64,000 bases of DNA from Limnoperna fortunei. Taxonomy: Eukaryota > Mollusca > Bivalvia > Mytilida > Modiolidae. The position numbers were made by a program, and so were the translations under genes. Each line of letters opens with the position of its first letter. Position 1 is the first letter of the stretch. The notes beneath the pieces were generated by a model. It did not search any database and was not told the origin of the DNA. It saw only the letters and a program-made list of their open reading frames with translations. Shown here one piece after another: positions 50,505 through 57,285 of the stretch. The stretch spans positions 45,635,070-45,699,069 of the forward strand of contig OX104114.1 of the NCBI GenBank assembly GCA_944474755.1, in the 5' to 3' direction.

Positions 50505-53500
50505 CTTCTTCTTCTGGACCTAACTTTGTCCGTAGGATTTCTCGAAGACGAAAAGACATAGGTCAATGAAACTTACCAGAAAGATAGGTCACCACTAGGA
50601 AATGTTGTTTCCGATTTCGAAATTTTGAAAATGGCGGCCATCTTGGATTGGCGGCCATTTTGAATTTGAAAAAAATACAAAATTAATCATAAAAAATCAC
50701 AAACAATATGGATATGAACCAAAATAGGTTTATAGGTCAATATTAAGGTCCCGGACAATATGGGACCATTTTCCGAAAAATCCAAGATGGCCACCATATT
50801 CAAAATGGCCGCCAAAGTGCGAAAATTGAAAAGTTGTCCGATTTCAACGAAAATTGGCATTTAGGTCAATATTGATATTACGAACAACATGGTGACATGT
50901 TCGAACAAATCAAAGATGGCCGCCAAAGTCCAAGATGGCCGCCATATTCAAAATGGCCTCCAAAGTGCGAAAATTGAAAAGTTGTCCGATTTCAACGAAA
51001 ATTGGCATTTAGGTGAATATTGATATTACGAACAACATGGTGACATGTTTGAACAAATCCAAGATGGCCGCCAAAGTCCAAGATGGCCGCCATATTCAAA
51101 ATGGCCGCCAAAGTGCGAAAATTGAAAAGTTGTCCGATTTCAACCAAAATTGGCATTTAGGTCAATATTGATATTACGAACAACATGGCGACACTTTCGA
51201 ACAAATCCAAGATGGCTGTCATATTCAAAATGGCTGCCAAAGTGCGAATATTGAAAAGTTGTCTGATTTCAACAAAAATTGGCATTTAGGTCAATATTGA
51301 TATTACGAACAACATGTCGAACAAATCCAAGATGGCTGCCAAAGTCCAAGATGGCCGCCATATTCAAAATGGCCGCCAAAGTGCGAAAATTGAAAAGTTG
51401 TCCGAATTGTGACAAAAGTGGGCACGGGAGGGGATTTTTTTGTGACTTGCTTGCAATCACAATCAGCACTTGTTATTATTATTATTATTATTATTTTCAT
51501 ATTTCTTATGTTTTCCTTTTTCCCCTCGCAATGTTGTCCGCTCGTTTTCTCGCTCATCTTTTAACCGATCGAAATGAAACTTTGGGAACATAATAAGGGT
51601 GACCTGAAGTTGTGCAATCCACTTTTGAAATTTTCAAAATGGCCGCCATTTTCAAAATGGCCGCCGTTGAAAAAAAATGACGGCCGTTGTCAGATCTCAG
51701 TAATTGCCAAAGCAATTTCAATGAAAATTGGTATACTGATACAGCTCCCTATCCCGAGCATTTTTGCGAAAAAAAATTTGACGCGGCCGACATTTCAAAA
51801 TGGCCGCCATCCGAACACCACCCCCTTAAAACTGTAAAAATTTAAACGTCATCCGATTTAAACGAAATTTGGTATACAGGTAGCTTATGATACCCTGAGT
51901 GTGCCACTATTTTCAAAATTTTTGTCCGACTTCCGGTTTCAAAATGGCGGCCGTTTTAAAGTTTTACAAAATGGCGGCCGTTGTCAGATCTCAGTTATGG
52001 CCAGAGCAATTTCAATGAAAATTGGTATACTGATACAGCTAACTATCCTGAGCATTTTTGGAAAAAAAATTTTTTGTCCGACTTCCGGTTTCAAAATGGC
52101 GGCCGTTTTAAAGTTTGCTCGTTTTCTCGCTCATCTTTTAACCGATCGAAATGAAACTTGGCCAACTGAAAGCTCATGTTATGAAGTTGTGCTCTTGACT
52201 TTTAGTTCCCTCTACTCGGTCAAAAGTGCGGAACGGGAGGCGACTTCAACGTTTCGGGAAACGTAAATTTTAATTATTATTATTTTCATATTTCTTATGT
52301 TTTCCCCTCGCAATGTTGTCCGCTCGTTTTCTCGCTCATCTTTTAACCGATCGAAATGAAACTTTGGGAACATGTTAAGGGTGACCTGAAGTTGTGCAAT
52401 CCACTTTTGAAATTTTCAAAATGGCCGCCATTTTCAAAATGGCCGCCGTTGAAAAAAATGATGGCCGTTGTCAGATCTCAGTAATTGCCAGAGCAATTTC
52501 AATGAAAATTGGTATACTGGTACAGCTAACTATCCCGAGCATTTTTGCAAAAAAAAATTTGACGCGGCCGACATTTCAAAATGGCCGCCATCCGAACACC
52601 ACCCCCCTAAAAATGTAAAAATTTAAACGTCATCCGATTTAGACGAAATTTGGTATACATGTAGCTTATGATACCCTAAGTGTGCCACTGTTTAAAAATG
52701 TTTTGTCCGACTTCCGGTTTCAAAATGGCGGCCGTTTTAAAGTTTTACAAAATGGCGGCCGTTGTCAGATCTCAGTTATGGCCAGAGCAATTTCAGTGAA
52801 AATTGGTATACTGATACAGCTAACTATCCTGAGCATTTTTGCAAAAAAAATTTTTTGTCCGACTTCCGGTTTCAAAATGGCGGCCGTTTTAAAGTTTGCT
52901 CGCAATACTATCCATGGGAACTTTGGGCGACTTCTGTGTTGGCATCCCAACACATTATTTTTAATTACTTTTGCTATGAAGATGAGGAACTTCGCCTATT
53001 TCTCTGTCCACGCTGTATGATTATAAGTATTTCAACCTGAAAATAAATCGGCAAATAAAATGTATGCTAGTACTATTCCTACTCCCGCTTTTAAGCGTAT
53101 AAAGATATTATAAATTTTTATTGGATCCGTTGCTTTGAAGCCAATTGTCATACGCTTTATTTGGTATCGATATTTAAGAAGATAGCCACATTATTTGCGG
53201 CTGCAACTTATGTAAATGCAAACATTTTAGGTCTCCAATCAAGCCCTGAGACTATACAAGCATGTAAAAGCGTCGTACAGAAATATTTTCACTATTTGCC
53301 TCCAGAACTAAAAGTTGATCATCACGACGGCATGATATTGTATCACGAGAGTGATTATAAAGGAGCAGAATCATTTCAACGAACAATTTCAAAAATAGAA
53401 TTGTCAAACAAAGAAAAGCCTAAAATAGTGCTTTACAATGGACCCGAGCTCATGTCCCTGGCAGGAGGAGAGTTCGATAATCTTGAAATGGCGTTTGAAC

Positions 53501-56500
53501 GTTGCACGTTTGCCTTCCTTTATCTTTCTGAACAGTTTGTTAAAGACTGTTTGTGTAAAGTAATGAGTCATTCATGTATGATGGAAACATTATATAACGA
53601 GGAGAAAAAGTGGTGTGTGTTACCAATCATTACCGCAGCGAGAAAAGAGCTCAAATTTAAAATACCCATGGGATTAAACACACTTAAAGAAATAAAGTTT
53701 TATCCTCCATTCCACATGTTCACGAGCTGCATGAAATCTCTGTTAAATGGCAGACACTATGTACGAGAGGAAAAAGAAGTGAAATTACTCAATACCCGTT
53801 TTATTTATCTTAAAGAAAAAATGCAGCTAAAAACGGAAAACAGCAACGACTATGTTGATGACTCGATTAAGCAAGCCAATGACAACAGACAAAATGAGGT
53901 CATGAAATCCGCACAAATAAATGGGCATAGTTCTTCAGACAGTGCGATCTTGTCAAAAAACAAACAATATAGTGAATTATTGAATGGCCACACAGATTGT
54001 CAAACAAGTGATTTGGAAACTGACGGAACATTGGACACTTCAAGAAACAAAATAACAGAAAGAACAGATCAAAGTATATTAGTTGTAAAACCAACGGTAT
54101 CATTAACACCAAAATCGTGTACAAGTACGTAATTATACTTTTTATTTAGTTTTTATGATTAGCACTTCATATTAAGTGATATATAATAATTTGCGGGGCT
54201 TCGGTAGCCAAGTGGTAAAGGTAGTTCATCTACTATTGATCACGTGGTCTGCCAACACTGAGGTTGCGTGTTCGAGTCTCACTGTAGGCAGGGTGTACTT
54301 GACTCCTATCTTAATTGACAAGGATTCCCAGTTGTCCTACCAGTTCCTACAAAATGCAAGATCTTTATAGCGGAATTCAGTTTTAGCATGTACGTAATCT
54401 GTAATAATATTGTATAACTAGCAAAATATTTCATGGGATTTTATTTTCTCAAACCGCTGATGACCCCGCAAAAAGAGTAAATATTTAAAAAAAACATTAC
54501 AATGTTCATGAAGGGTAAACATACTGACTCATCATATACTCTTTTAAGCACACTTATATTGCTTTATAGGTGTCGGCAAACATTTACAAAATCTTGTGAC
54601 TACCTCTTCCATAGAAGTTCATAGATAGATTTCATTCGAAACTCTTTCGGGTCAATTTTGCTCTTTAAAGGGATGTTTAATGTCACTGCAAGCTGTCACT
54701 AATGTTTATTCAGGAACTTACAAGATTGTAATGACCTAGTTTAAACATTCGCATAGCAATCGGAAAACCAACATCAATTGTGATCATTCACAAGTTAGAT
54801 TTTATTAATAAAATTAACTATTTTTTTATTATGAAATGAACAATCTGGAAACTCAAAATAAACTAGCCATACAGTATTTTAGTCAAGTTCTTTAGCTATA
54901 ATTCGCAAAGACATACACAACTAGGAAGAGAAAGTTAAATAGTAACACAAATTGATTTTCAGTTGCAGTTAAGACAAACAGACTTATCGGTACCAATACA
55001 ATTACAAAGTGTTTTTCCTGACAATTTGTAAGCTCAACACTACTACAGCTTTTGTTTATTCTTTAGAATTCTAATGATTTAGTATATTTTTAGATTGAAC
55101 TAATAATGTAAACAGTGAATAATTTAATCAGAGTAACTTATTTTGCCAACAACAGATGATGATACAGATCGGACGTCAAGAATTGTCAATAAAGCTGCGT
55201 GCTCCGTTGGAAGGATCTATGGACCTAATTATTCAGGGATGGGATTCCGAGTCGGAACAAAATATCTGGCAACAGCTCGACACGTCATTTTAATAAACAC
55301 GGGTAATTTTAAGAACCGGCGTGCGTACACAGTGTGCGTACATTCATGGCTTAGTAGGCAACGGAAGGATGTGGTTCGATTCTTATAGCTGGTCAAAACA
55401 TCTTTTACCAAGTATATACATTAATATCGAGTGACCTCTTATGCAAGGTTATAAGTACTGCGTCCACTGATTGAAAAAAATTACATGTAGTTCCCCTTCT
55501 TTTGAATACACTATGATCCATATCAGGTGTTTATTGTTTCTTGTTACAAACTGTATTAACAGTTATGATATTGAGATTACAACAACAACACACTTCACTA
55601 TCCAGTGGTCTAGCTTATTATTTTTAAAGAGGGAGAAAGTTATAAATTGTAAGGTTTTTTATTTCGAAGGTATAAATAATGAAAACATTTGTTGAATTTA
55701 GGTTATAAATGGTCTTTAAAATAATTATTTCTGCTTTTTATACTAATTCCGTCATGATTAGAAACAAATATCTTGGTTAGTCTCTTTTTAAATACTGGTT
55801 CATGCTTTGTCTAGTGAACTTTTAGTCACAATGGGTATTATAAACCTATTGGTAACACTTTGATGCTGACATGAAGTATCATTAACTCATTTTTTTCTAT
55901 TCGTAATATGTAGATTCGAAATTTAAATATAAAAAATATTATGATTGGAACATTTGGTTATAATTAAAATACTGAAAAACATGTATGTCTTCTTAAGGAA
56001 ATGTTTAAAACAAGACAAGTGTACACTTATAAAGTTATAATGTCCGTCATGTTTATACACATTGATTCAAAAGATTTTTTTTCTTTTAGATACAGGTGGG
56101 CAAATTGATCAAACGAAACTCAGGTCTTTAGTGCAAGTGGAATTTACATGCAAAAACCAGGATCGAAACACCGACAAAAACATATTTAACTTTTTAGAGG
56201 TAATTTACGAAAACGAGGAGCTAGATACGATCATTCTTGAATTAAAGAAAAGGGACGGAGAACATTTTCCTCAACCTATTTCAATGATATCTAAGTTGGC
56301 ACAAAATAGCACAGTTTACATAGTTAAATACTCAAACAGATCACACAAAATGGATTATGCCAAAATAGAATTTTACAAACTGGATAAAGACTTTGTTGAA
56401 CAGTCAAAAACATGGGCGATGTCTAAAGGTATAAAAGCCCAACATGACTACGCCGATATAGACAAAAATAATACAGTACTTTTCCACTGTGAGGCGCAAC

Positions 56501-56781
56501 ATGGCGCTCATGGTGCATTAGGAATAATGGTGGACAAGCGCCATGATGAACCACAAAGTGTTTTAATGTTAATACGGGGATACCCGACATTTTTATCCGA
56601 TGCGAATTCCTTCTCAGACGAAGACAAGACACATTTTCTTACAGTTGAACAAGGTGTTCTTCTTTCATCAATTTATGCAGATATGAGACAGAATCCCAAG
56701 TACAATGACATAGTTGATAATATCACGAGTACATTAAAAACTGTCGCCAATGAAGAGAATTCTCCAAATGACAATTGTTAG
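30533..56781 (+). CDS. TICAM/TRIF-like TIR domain fused to FAM111-type pseudoprotease (593 aa, four exons)
   Basis: Model: exons 30533-30581, 53231-54124, 55156-55302 and 56090-56781 (stop TAG), all joined in phase 1, giving 593 codons. Residues 1-17 are acidic (MAAHYNDEETDAV...). Residues about 49-189 form a TIR domain: GMILYHESD strand, GGEFDNLEMAF, FAFLYLSEQF, WCVLPII and box-3-like FYPPF, closest to the TRIF/TRAM type. A Ser/Thr/Asn-rich linker follows. Residues about 323-590 repeat the FAM111-type peptidase fold of the 23.3-kb gene: RIV.KA....VG, GFRVG, His357 in TARHVI, Asp409 in ELDTIILEL, and VEQGVLLSSI near the end. The serine position is His504 (GAHGAL), so it should be a pseudoprotease or have altered chemistry. 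No RHIM-like motif was found. The exons from 53231 on are secure; the 22.6-kb first intron and its exon are less certain. Cytoplasmic adaptor function is inferred from the TIR type. Confidence 0.72.
31833..34430. mobile_element. Non-autonomous element cluster with GGCTCCCAAACGA ends and YY1-like motifs
   Basis: Left ends (31833, 31893, 31951) carry 'cccaacgaaagtttggga' hairpins followed by 'ttgtttttgctccgtttctt'; right ends at about 32893-32935 and 34390-34430 carry 'tcgtttgggagccagttatg' and 'gatcataatcatgtttaatt'. Two head-to-tail units share 'cttccgctttccgccaaaat' and many copies of AAAATGGCGGCC or its complement. Segments such as 'gttgtcagatctcagtaat' recur at 50.5-52.9 kb. Short open frames here reflect the repeated motif and are not genes. 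Confidence 0.75.
34431..34509. repeat. (ATT)n microsatellite
   Basis: About 26 uninterrupted trinucleotide units directly after the transposon end. Confidence 0.95.
34517..34669. mobile_element. Foldback element with ~55-bp arms
   Basis: Arms 34517-34571 and 34614-34669 are near-perfect inverted copies (start tagattattgcgagc). The loop itself holds a second weaker inverted pair (attttatgccgagc / gcgaggtataaaat), so the whole can form a nested cruciform. Confidence 0.9.
34670..35216. other. Non-coding interval
   Basis: AT-rich, no gene or clear repeat seen. Confidence 0.5.
35217..35258. repeat. (ATT)n microsatellite
   Basis: About 14 units, immediately before the hairpin array. Confidence 0.9.
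35259..35540. repeat. Five tandem hairpin units with compensatory arms
   Basis: Units start at 35259, 35317, 35372, 35426 and 35486 (54-60 bp each). Each is a hairpin of ~11-bp arms with the common loop core 'cacgaagt', then a constant tail 'attgtttttRCaCCGTTTCTT' (tACTCCG in two units). Units 1-2 have arms AAGTCGCC/GGCGACTT; units 3-5 have AAATCCCC/GGGGATTT, so both sides changed together. Confidence 0.9.
35541..35575. repeat. (TTC)n microsatellite, target of LINE copy 1
   Basis: About 12 TTC units ending exactly where the LINE 5' end (gaagggatagg) begins. Confidence 0.95.
35780..37327 (+). CDS. LINE copy 1 ORF1 (gag-like, CCHC zinc knuckle)
   Basis: 515 residues from ATG (AAAGATGGCG context) to TAG. 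The middle has an RRM-like segment (PPFIPNDLLEDELMRYG) followed by a zinc knuckle CFKCKQTGHIQNRC (C-x2-C-x4-H-x4-C). The C-terminal part is acidic and then Lys-rich with a likely coiled coil (LSIEELDRLLAELKS). Expected to bind LINE RNA. Intact in this copy, and 9 residues longer than ORF1 of copy 3. Confidence 0.9.
   Translation: MASPSFSSVVVNGKTTQLSLNVASSNTVLNDKDNRDLNLIKRTMPSKVGVKSLPQANGDKVLKSQLHSESSRDLPNNNNVPSDRESSRSKNNDEMPSFGHKPFGFVSRKHGVKLKNIPSVSIEQYVVAIADIVKPENIVAASRMRSGVVVFLSNLDDVEELCSNGLSIGDEFVDVQCLVKIPKKVTLSNCPPFIPNDLLEDELMRYGRIISDIKPIALGIKIPALKHVKSFRRQVSLILHPNVTLPESFDMYYQRQSYRIFVNDDVVCFKCKQTGHIQNRCPQNRPATDNKNSVENTDVPFTAEMVPTTATGEQSIDTDTGIGATGNQSITSNAVANVTSRDKSKEPSGSTVIVDVHSQPGQVQTDLLPTKSALKRKAENNDSAISVKTPTTEAVSAPDSISIWDLPPSSQILLNTNEEEDVDIESISSELSEQNMSQILVDTEQKLSIEELDRLLAELKSNKKPVEKCLEYTSNLRQLCQDFIDLRRNPESSSQLKARLNKLIKKLKAYVKTHA
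37351..41529 (+). pseudogene. LINE copy 1 ORF2 (endonuclease-RT), one nonsense codon
   Basis: Starts at ATG 37351, 23 bases after ORF1. A single TAA at 37519-37521 replaces the CAA (Gln) of the LQDTH endonuclease motif seen in copy 3; downstream the frame is open to 41529. The rest keeps GGDFN, SDHN, AFDRV, AYADD and the C-terminal C-x2-C-x8-H-x4-C finger. Otherwise nearly identical to copy 3, so the stop is recent. The copy is inactive in cis unless the stop is read through. Confidence 0.9.
41961..41990. repeat. (TTC)n between LINE copies 1 and 2
   Basis: About 9 units; the only sequence between the two LINE copies. Confidence 0.95.
41991..44060 (+). mobile_element. Tx1-like LINE, copy 2 (internal deletion)
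   Basis: Keeps the 5' end with the ORF1 start (ATG 42196), then jumps at TCAAG (42277-42281) to the 3' third of ORF2. Compared with copy 3, the stretch matching 44382-48699 (about 4.3 kb) is missing; TCAAG is present at both original breakpoints. The ORF1 start is out of frame with the ORF2 remainder and ends at 42309. The 3' half is almost identical to copy 3. Confidence 0.92.
42282..43624 (+). pseudogene. LINE copy 2 ORF2 C-terminal fragment
   Basis: About 445 residues corresponding to the post-RT part of ORF2, with the C-terminal zinc finger and the GC-rich hairpin patch, but no endonuclease or RT core. A few substitutions separate it from copy 3 (for example Gln for Pro after the finger). 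Confidence 0.88.
44061..44090. repeat. (TTC)n between LINE copies 2 and 3
   Basis: About 10 units joining the end of copy 2 directly to the start of copy 3. Confidence 0.95.
44296..45801 (+). CDS. LINE copy 3 ORF1 (gag-like, CCHC zinc knuckle)
   Basis: Start chosen at the ATG matching copy 1 (MASPSFSSV). Zinc knuckle CFKCKHTGHIQSRC lies at about residues 269-282, with an RRM-like segment upstream. It ends at a TAA nine codons before the stop used by copy 1, because an AAATTAAAG-type stretch became AAATAAAAA. The N-terminal third is Ser/Asn-rich and the tail is Lys-rich. Role: RNA-binding partner of ORF2. Confidence 0.9.
   Translation: MASPSFSSVVMGKSTQLSTVVASGNTLSSNTDNRDLNLIKRTMPNKVGVKSVPQANGSNLVNSRGESSRLKSSLLSTGNNVESVRENVGSEQSDDMPSFGHKPFGFVSRKHGVKLTNIQSISIEQYVVAIATVVKPENIVAASRMRSGVVVFLSNLEDVELLCSNGLSIGDEFIDVQCLVKIPKKVTLSNCPPFIPNDLLEDELMRYGRIISDIKPIALGIKIPALKHVKSFRRQVSLIPHPSVVLPEYFDMFYQRQNYRIFLNDDVVCFKCKHTGHIQSRCPENKLSDNNKSESNKNVPFTAEPVPPTGTVGQSVTSDSADRDSAFNTPANVNTMKESEKSIVSSDIVVVHTPAEKLETVKSAVKRKAADNNDSVISIKTPTTDKTSDVSDQGNTSIWDMPPSSPCILNTNEDEDVDIESISSDLSEQNLSQILVDTEQKLSTEELDRLLVELKSNKKPVEKCLEYTTNLRQLCQDFIDRRRNPESSSQLKARLNKLIKK
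45852..50042 (+). CDS. LINE copy 3 ORF2: APE endonuclease, reverse transcriptase, zinc finger
   Basis: 1396 residues, uninterrupted. APE-type endonuclease at the N-terminus: SLNTQG, LQDTH (Asp where most families have Glu), GGDFN (about 164-167), RLDRIY and YSDHD. Reverse transcriptase: NWRPVSLL, LDQEKAFDRVHHGYL, RGIRQGCSLSG and the catalytic YADD (716-719). C-terminal C-x2-C-x8-H-x4-C finger near residues 1172-1190. After it comes a Pro/Ser-rich stretch encoded by GC-rich DNA unlike the rest of the ORF, which also folds as hairpins, then an Arg-rich segment and a Phe-rich end. It nicks target DNA and primes reverse transcription there. Confidence 0.93.
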   Translation: MNCPLNYAFLFCIFITITIVMSGFSLVSLNTQGCRDSFKRYFILDSLKSKLNADIVFLQDTHTIPSDEGIWKMIWRGEIVFSHLSTISAGLAICFSNNLEYTILDHKVILPGRILHATIKLQEETVYLLNVYSPTCPKEKLDFLKCLKHHLNQLDSSIPIFLGGDFNCTTNSSLDRTGDTEPHPHSCNEFKSIVKRFKFIDTFRNIHPYDRIYSWSRNDGVAARLDRIYISKHYSQFIRSSEIKQCSYSDHDYVRIYFKEIPSKHKSAYWCLNTSLLDDKLYVDMVNSFWLSWRLQKSEFKCIQDWWDRGKYKIKELSQEFSIKKNYDFKRKFDSLQCDIQLLKSNISANPDLNTILIEKQQQLSELERIQARGAWVRSRFKYVNDSDKPTKYFFDLEKKRGTKKLLSHLTLPDGSITDSDQEIKTLARNFYSDLYSPDPVDESCQNEILKDLPTISETQKQTLDNVISYDELSSAVLKMNNNKSPGIDGLPSEFYKTFWNIVGKDMHEVFVSSIEENRLPLSCRRAVLTMIPKKGDSSLLKNWRPVSLLCCDYKILTRAFSLRLRTVLPDILNIDQSYCVPGRHISDNIRFISDATCYANQENIPLAIVSLDQEKAFDRVHHGYLMKTLEAFGFGDYFISCIKTIYTDVHSLLKINNSLSSPFQFKRGIRQGCSLSGQLYAICLEPLLHKLRSKDGLSGLELPLSDGKKSCLSAYADDLDTLLTQDSDFDRLSFWLDIYQKASNSKINLQKSEGLWVGSWKNRNDCPLGLKWNNKGLKVLGTFVGNNRDFYKQNWEGMEEDITVKLNRWKPFARGLSLRGRTLVINLLSASKLWHRLNSVAVPDEIISAIQNKFVDFLWQGKHWVSKEMLYLPVCTGGQGLVHILSRIRDFRIQFMYRFLTLMNGEEVHPCYYFCKYFLSTVSNLNYDVQLLLLDGDFQYTNIPSFYQDLIKAWKYFESSRIKIDDISVADILEEPLFFNPLLVNPKTDEPFYFENFVIACMTKVKDLFDTSLKRKLTAADLVGILSIRSERCIQQHLDLLWSSFPPEWTILIDRFLNNDIDVGVVHQYIFKLDVDNAPELSKGVVLDKCPKKVIYLLSVVQNFNNCHTKKLMSPWCNILQLNIPPNVIYSHVYEYPHSMHEGDLNWRILHGAISTGKFFCKAGYQQSDACPSCDLQEDLYHIFVSCPRLPGLLSYVQNILFNLIPNDVSSKDSLIFGPFTFSSTDQTPPKVSANRSPPAVHTPSSDSCPVRRSSPADPPPPGISCPVFPVSADHTSSRVGCPETTRQPMMKDGTVVLGECTNTQRWTKRYRIPRRLFQWIATQAKMATYVTLQHLRTGGGQTNPLVEFRSRIRARLAIEFAYCKFVNNVDFFSDFWCFDNVLCFISNDKLIVNI
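49526..49699 (+). other. Four consecutive hairpins inside ORF2 (copy 3)
   Basis: Stems: CACTGACC 49526-49533 with 49547-49554; CAGCTGTCC 49570-49578 with 49592-49600, enclosed by CGATCTCCT 49560-49568 with 49608-49616; CAGCTGATCC 49621-49630 with 49642-49651; CAGCCGACC 49669-49677 with 49691-49699. Loops of about 11-13 nt share the theme acRcCAYCY. Equivalent hairpins occur at about 41016-41190 (copy 1) and 43118-43292 (copy 2). Confidence 0.85.
50119..50280 (+). other. Paired hairpin modules in the LINE 3' UTR
   Basis: Two modules in a row, each an 11-bp stem followed by a GACTTTG/CAAAGTC stem. Module 1: ACATGGACTGG 50119-50129 with 50136-50146. Module 2: GTTTAAACTGA 50228-50238 with 50245-50255. 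Copy 1 has the same at 41610-41662 and about 41718-41770. Candidate recognition site for the RT. Confidence 0.75.
50475..50515. repeat. (CTT)n after LINE copy 3
   Basis: About 13 units, right border of the LINE array. Confidence 0.95.
50516..52910. mobile_element. Repeat cluster rich in AAGATGGCCGCC motifs
   Basis: About 50815-51400 holds roughly four tandem units of ~180 bp ('gttgtccgatttcaacgaaa', 'ggcatttaggtcaatattg', 'caagatggccgccatattca'). About 51530-52260 and 52315-52900 are a duplicated ~780-bp block ('ctcgctcatcttttaaccga'). Blocks with 'gttgtcagatctcagt' are shared with 31.8-34.4 kb. Short open frames such as (F)KMAA repeats derive from the motif and are not genes. Confidence 0.75.
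53231..54124 (+). CDS. Exon: TIR domain and linker
   Basis: An 894-nt exon with acceptor aacattttag and donor GTACGT, phase 1 at both ends. The frame stays open upstream of the acceptor to 53055 but has no ATG there, which supports a spliced origin. It encodes the whole TIR domain and about 125 residues of polar linker. Confidence 0.8.
54195..54360 (+). mobile_element. SINE, 3'-truncated (plus strand)
   Basis: Starts ggggcttcggtagccaagtg with a B-box-like gtgttcgagtctc, and continues through 'cttaattgacaaggattccc' before losing similarity. It lies in the intron between the TIR exon and the peptidase exons. Confidence 0.8.
55156..56781 (+). CDS. Exons: FAM111-type peptidase-like domain with Ser-to-His change
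   Basis: Exons 55156-55302 and 56090-56781. The internal intron falls after the His-containing strand in phase 1, in the same place as in the gene at 23.3-26.4 kb. His and Asp of the triad are kept; the nucleophile codon is CAT (His), where the other gene has TCT (Ser) in the otherwise shared Q-H-G-A-x-G-A-L-G context. Confidence 0.85.
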
Positions 56782-57285
56782 TACAAGTATTAAAACAACG
56801 TTAACCGACAGTAAGCTAAGCTCAACCGCTATTACCTCTAAAGAGCAAGATATGAGTTACAGACGTAGATGGAAACCTCATATGTGTTTGACTAATCCCC
56901 AAGTGCAGCAACCTGGCAAAAACTTAATTAGAACAGAGGCAACACTTTAAGAATAACTTGAAATAGTAAATGACAACTTTTCACTAACAAGCAAAACTGA
57001 TATTTTGGGTGCATAATCCAATAATTGTCAATAATGGTAAAACTTGCAAAAAGTAAGTGTTTTAGTCAGGTATAAAACGTGTTAAGGTATATTTCAAATT
57101 TCTGAACAGGTTCTACGATATCACATGGTTTTGGTCTGTTTACGCCTAATAAACCTAGAGGCGCTTTTATGAATGGAGAAACGGACCAAAACCAGAGTAA
57201 GGAGTAACCTTTTCTGAAGTTTAAAATACTCCTTATAAAGCTTACAAAGCAAATTAACATATATGGATAGGTACACACAACACAA
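56782..57285. other. 3' flank of the TIR-pseudoprotease gene
   Basis: No further gene. A short open frame at 56750-56950 overlaps the end of the gene in another frame and is not supported. Confidence 0.5.

Noticed and set aside
51269..53020. Frames rich in KMAA/QNGGR
   Set aside because: Repeat-derived, from the motif-rich cluster.
53822..54124. RHIM-like motif in the linker of the TIR protein
   Set aside because: Only weak resemblances (for example around SAQINGHSS); spacing of Gly and Asn does not match the motif of the neighbouring gene.
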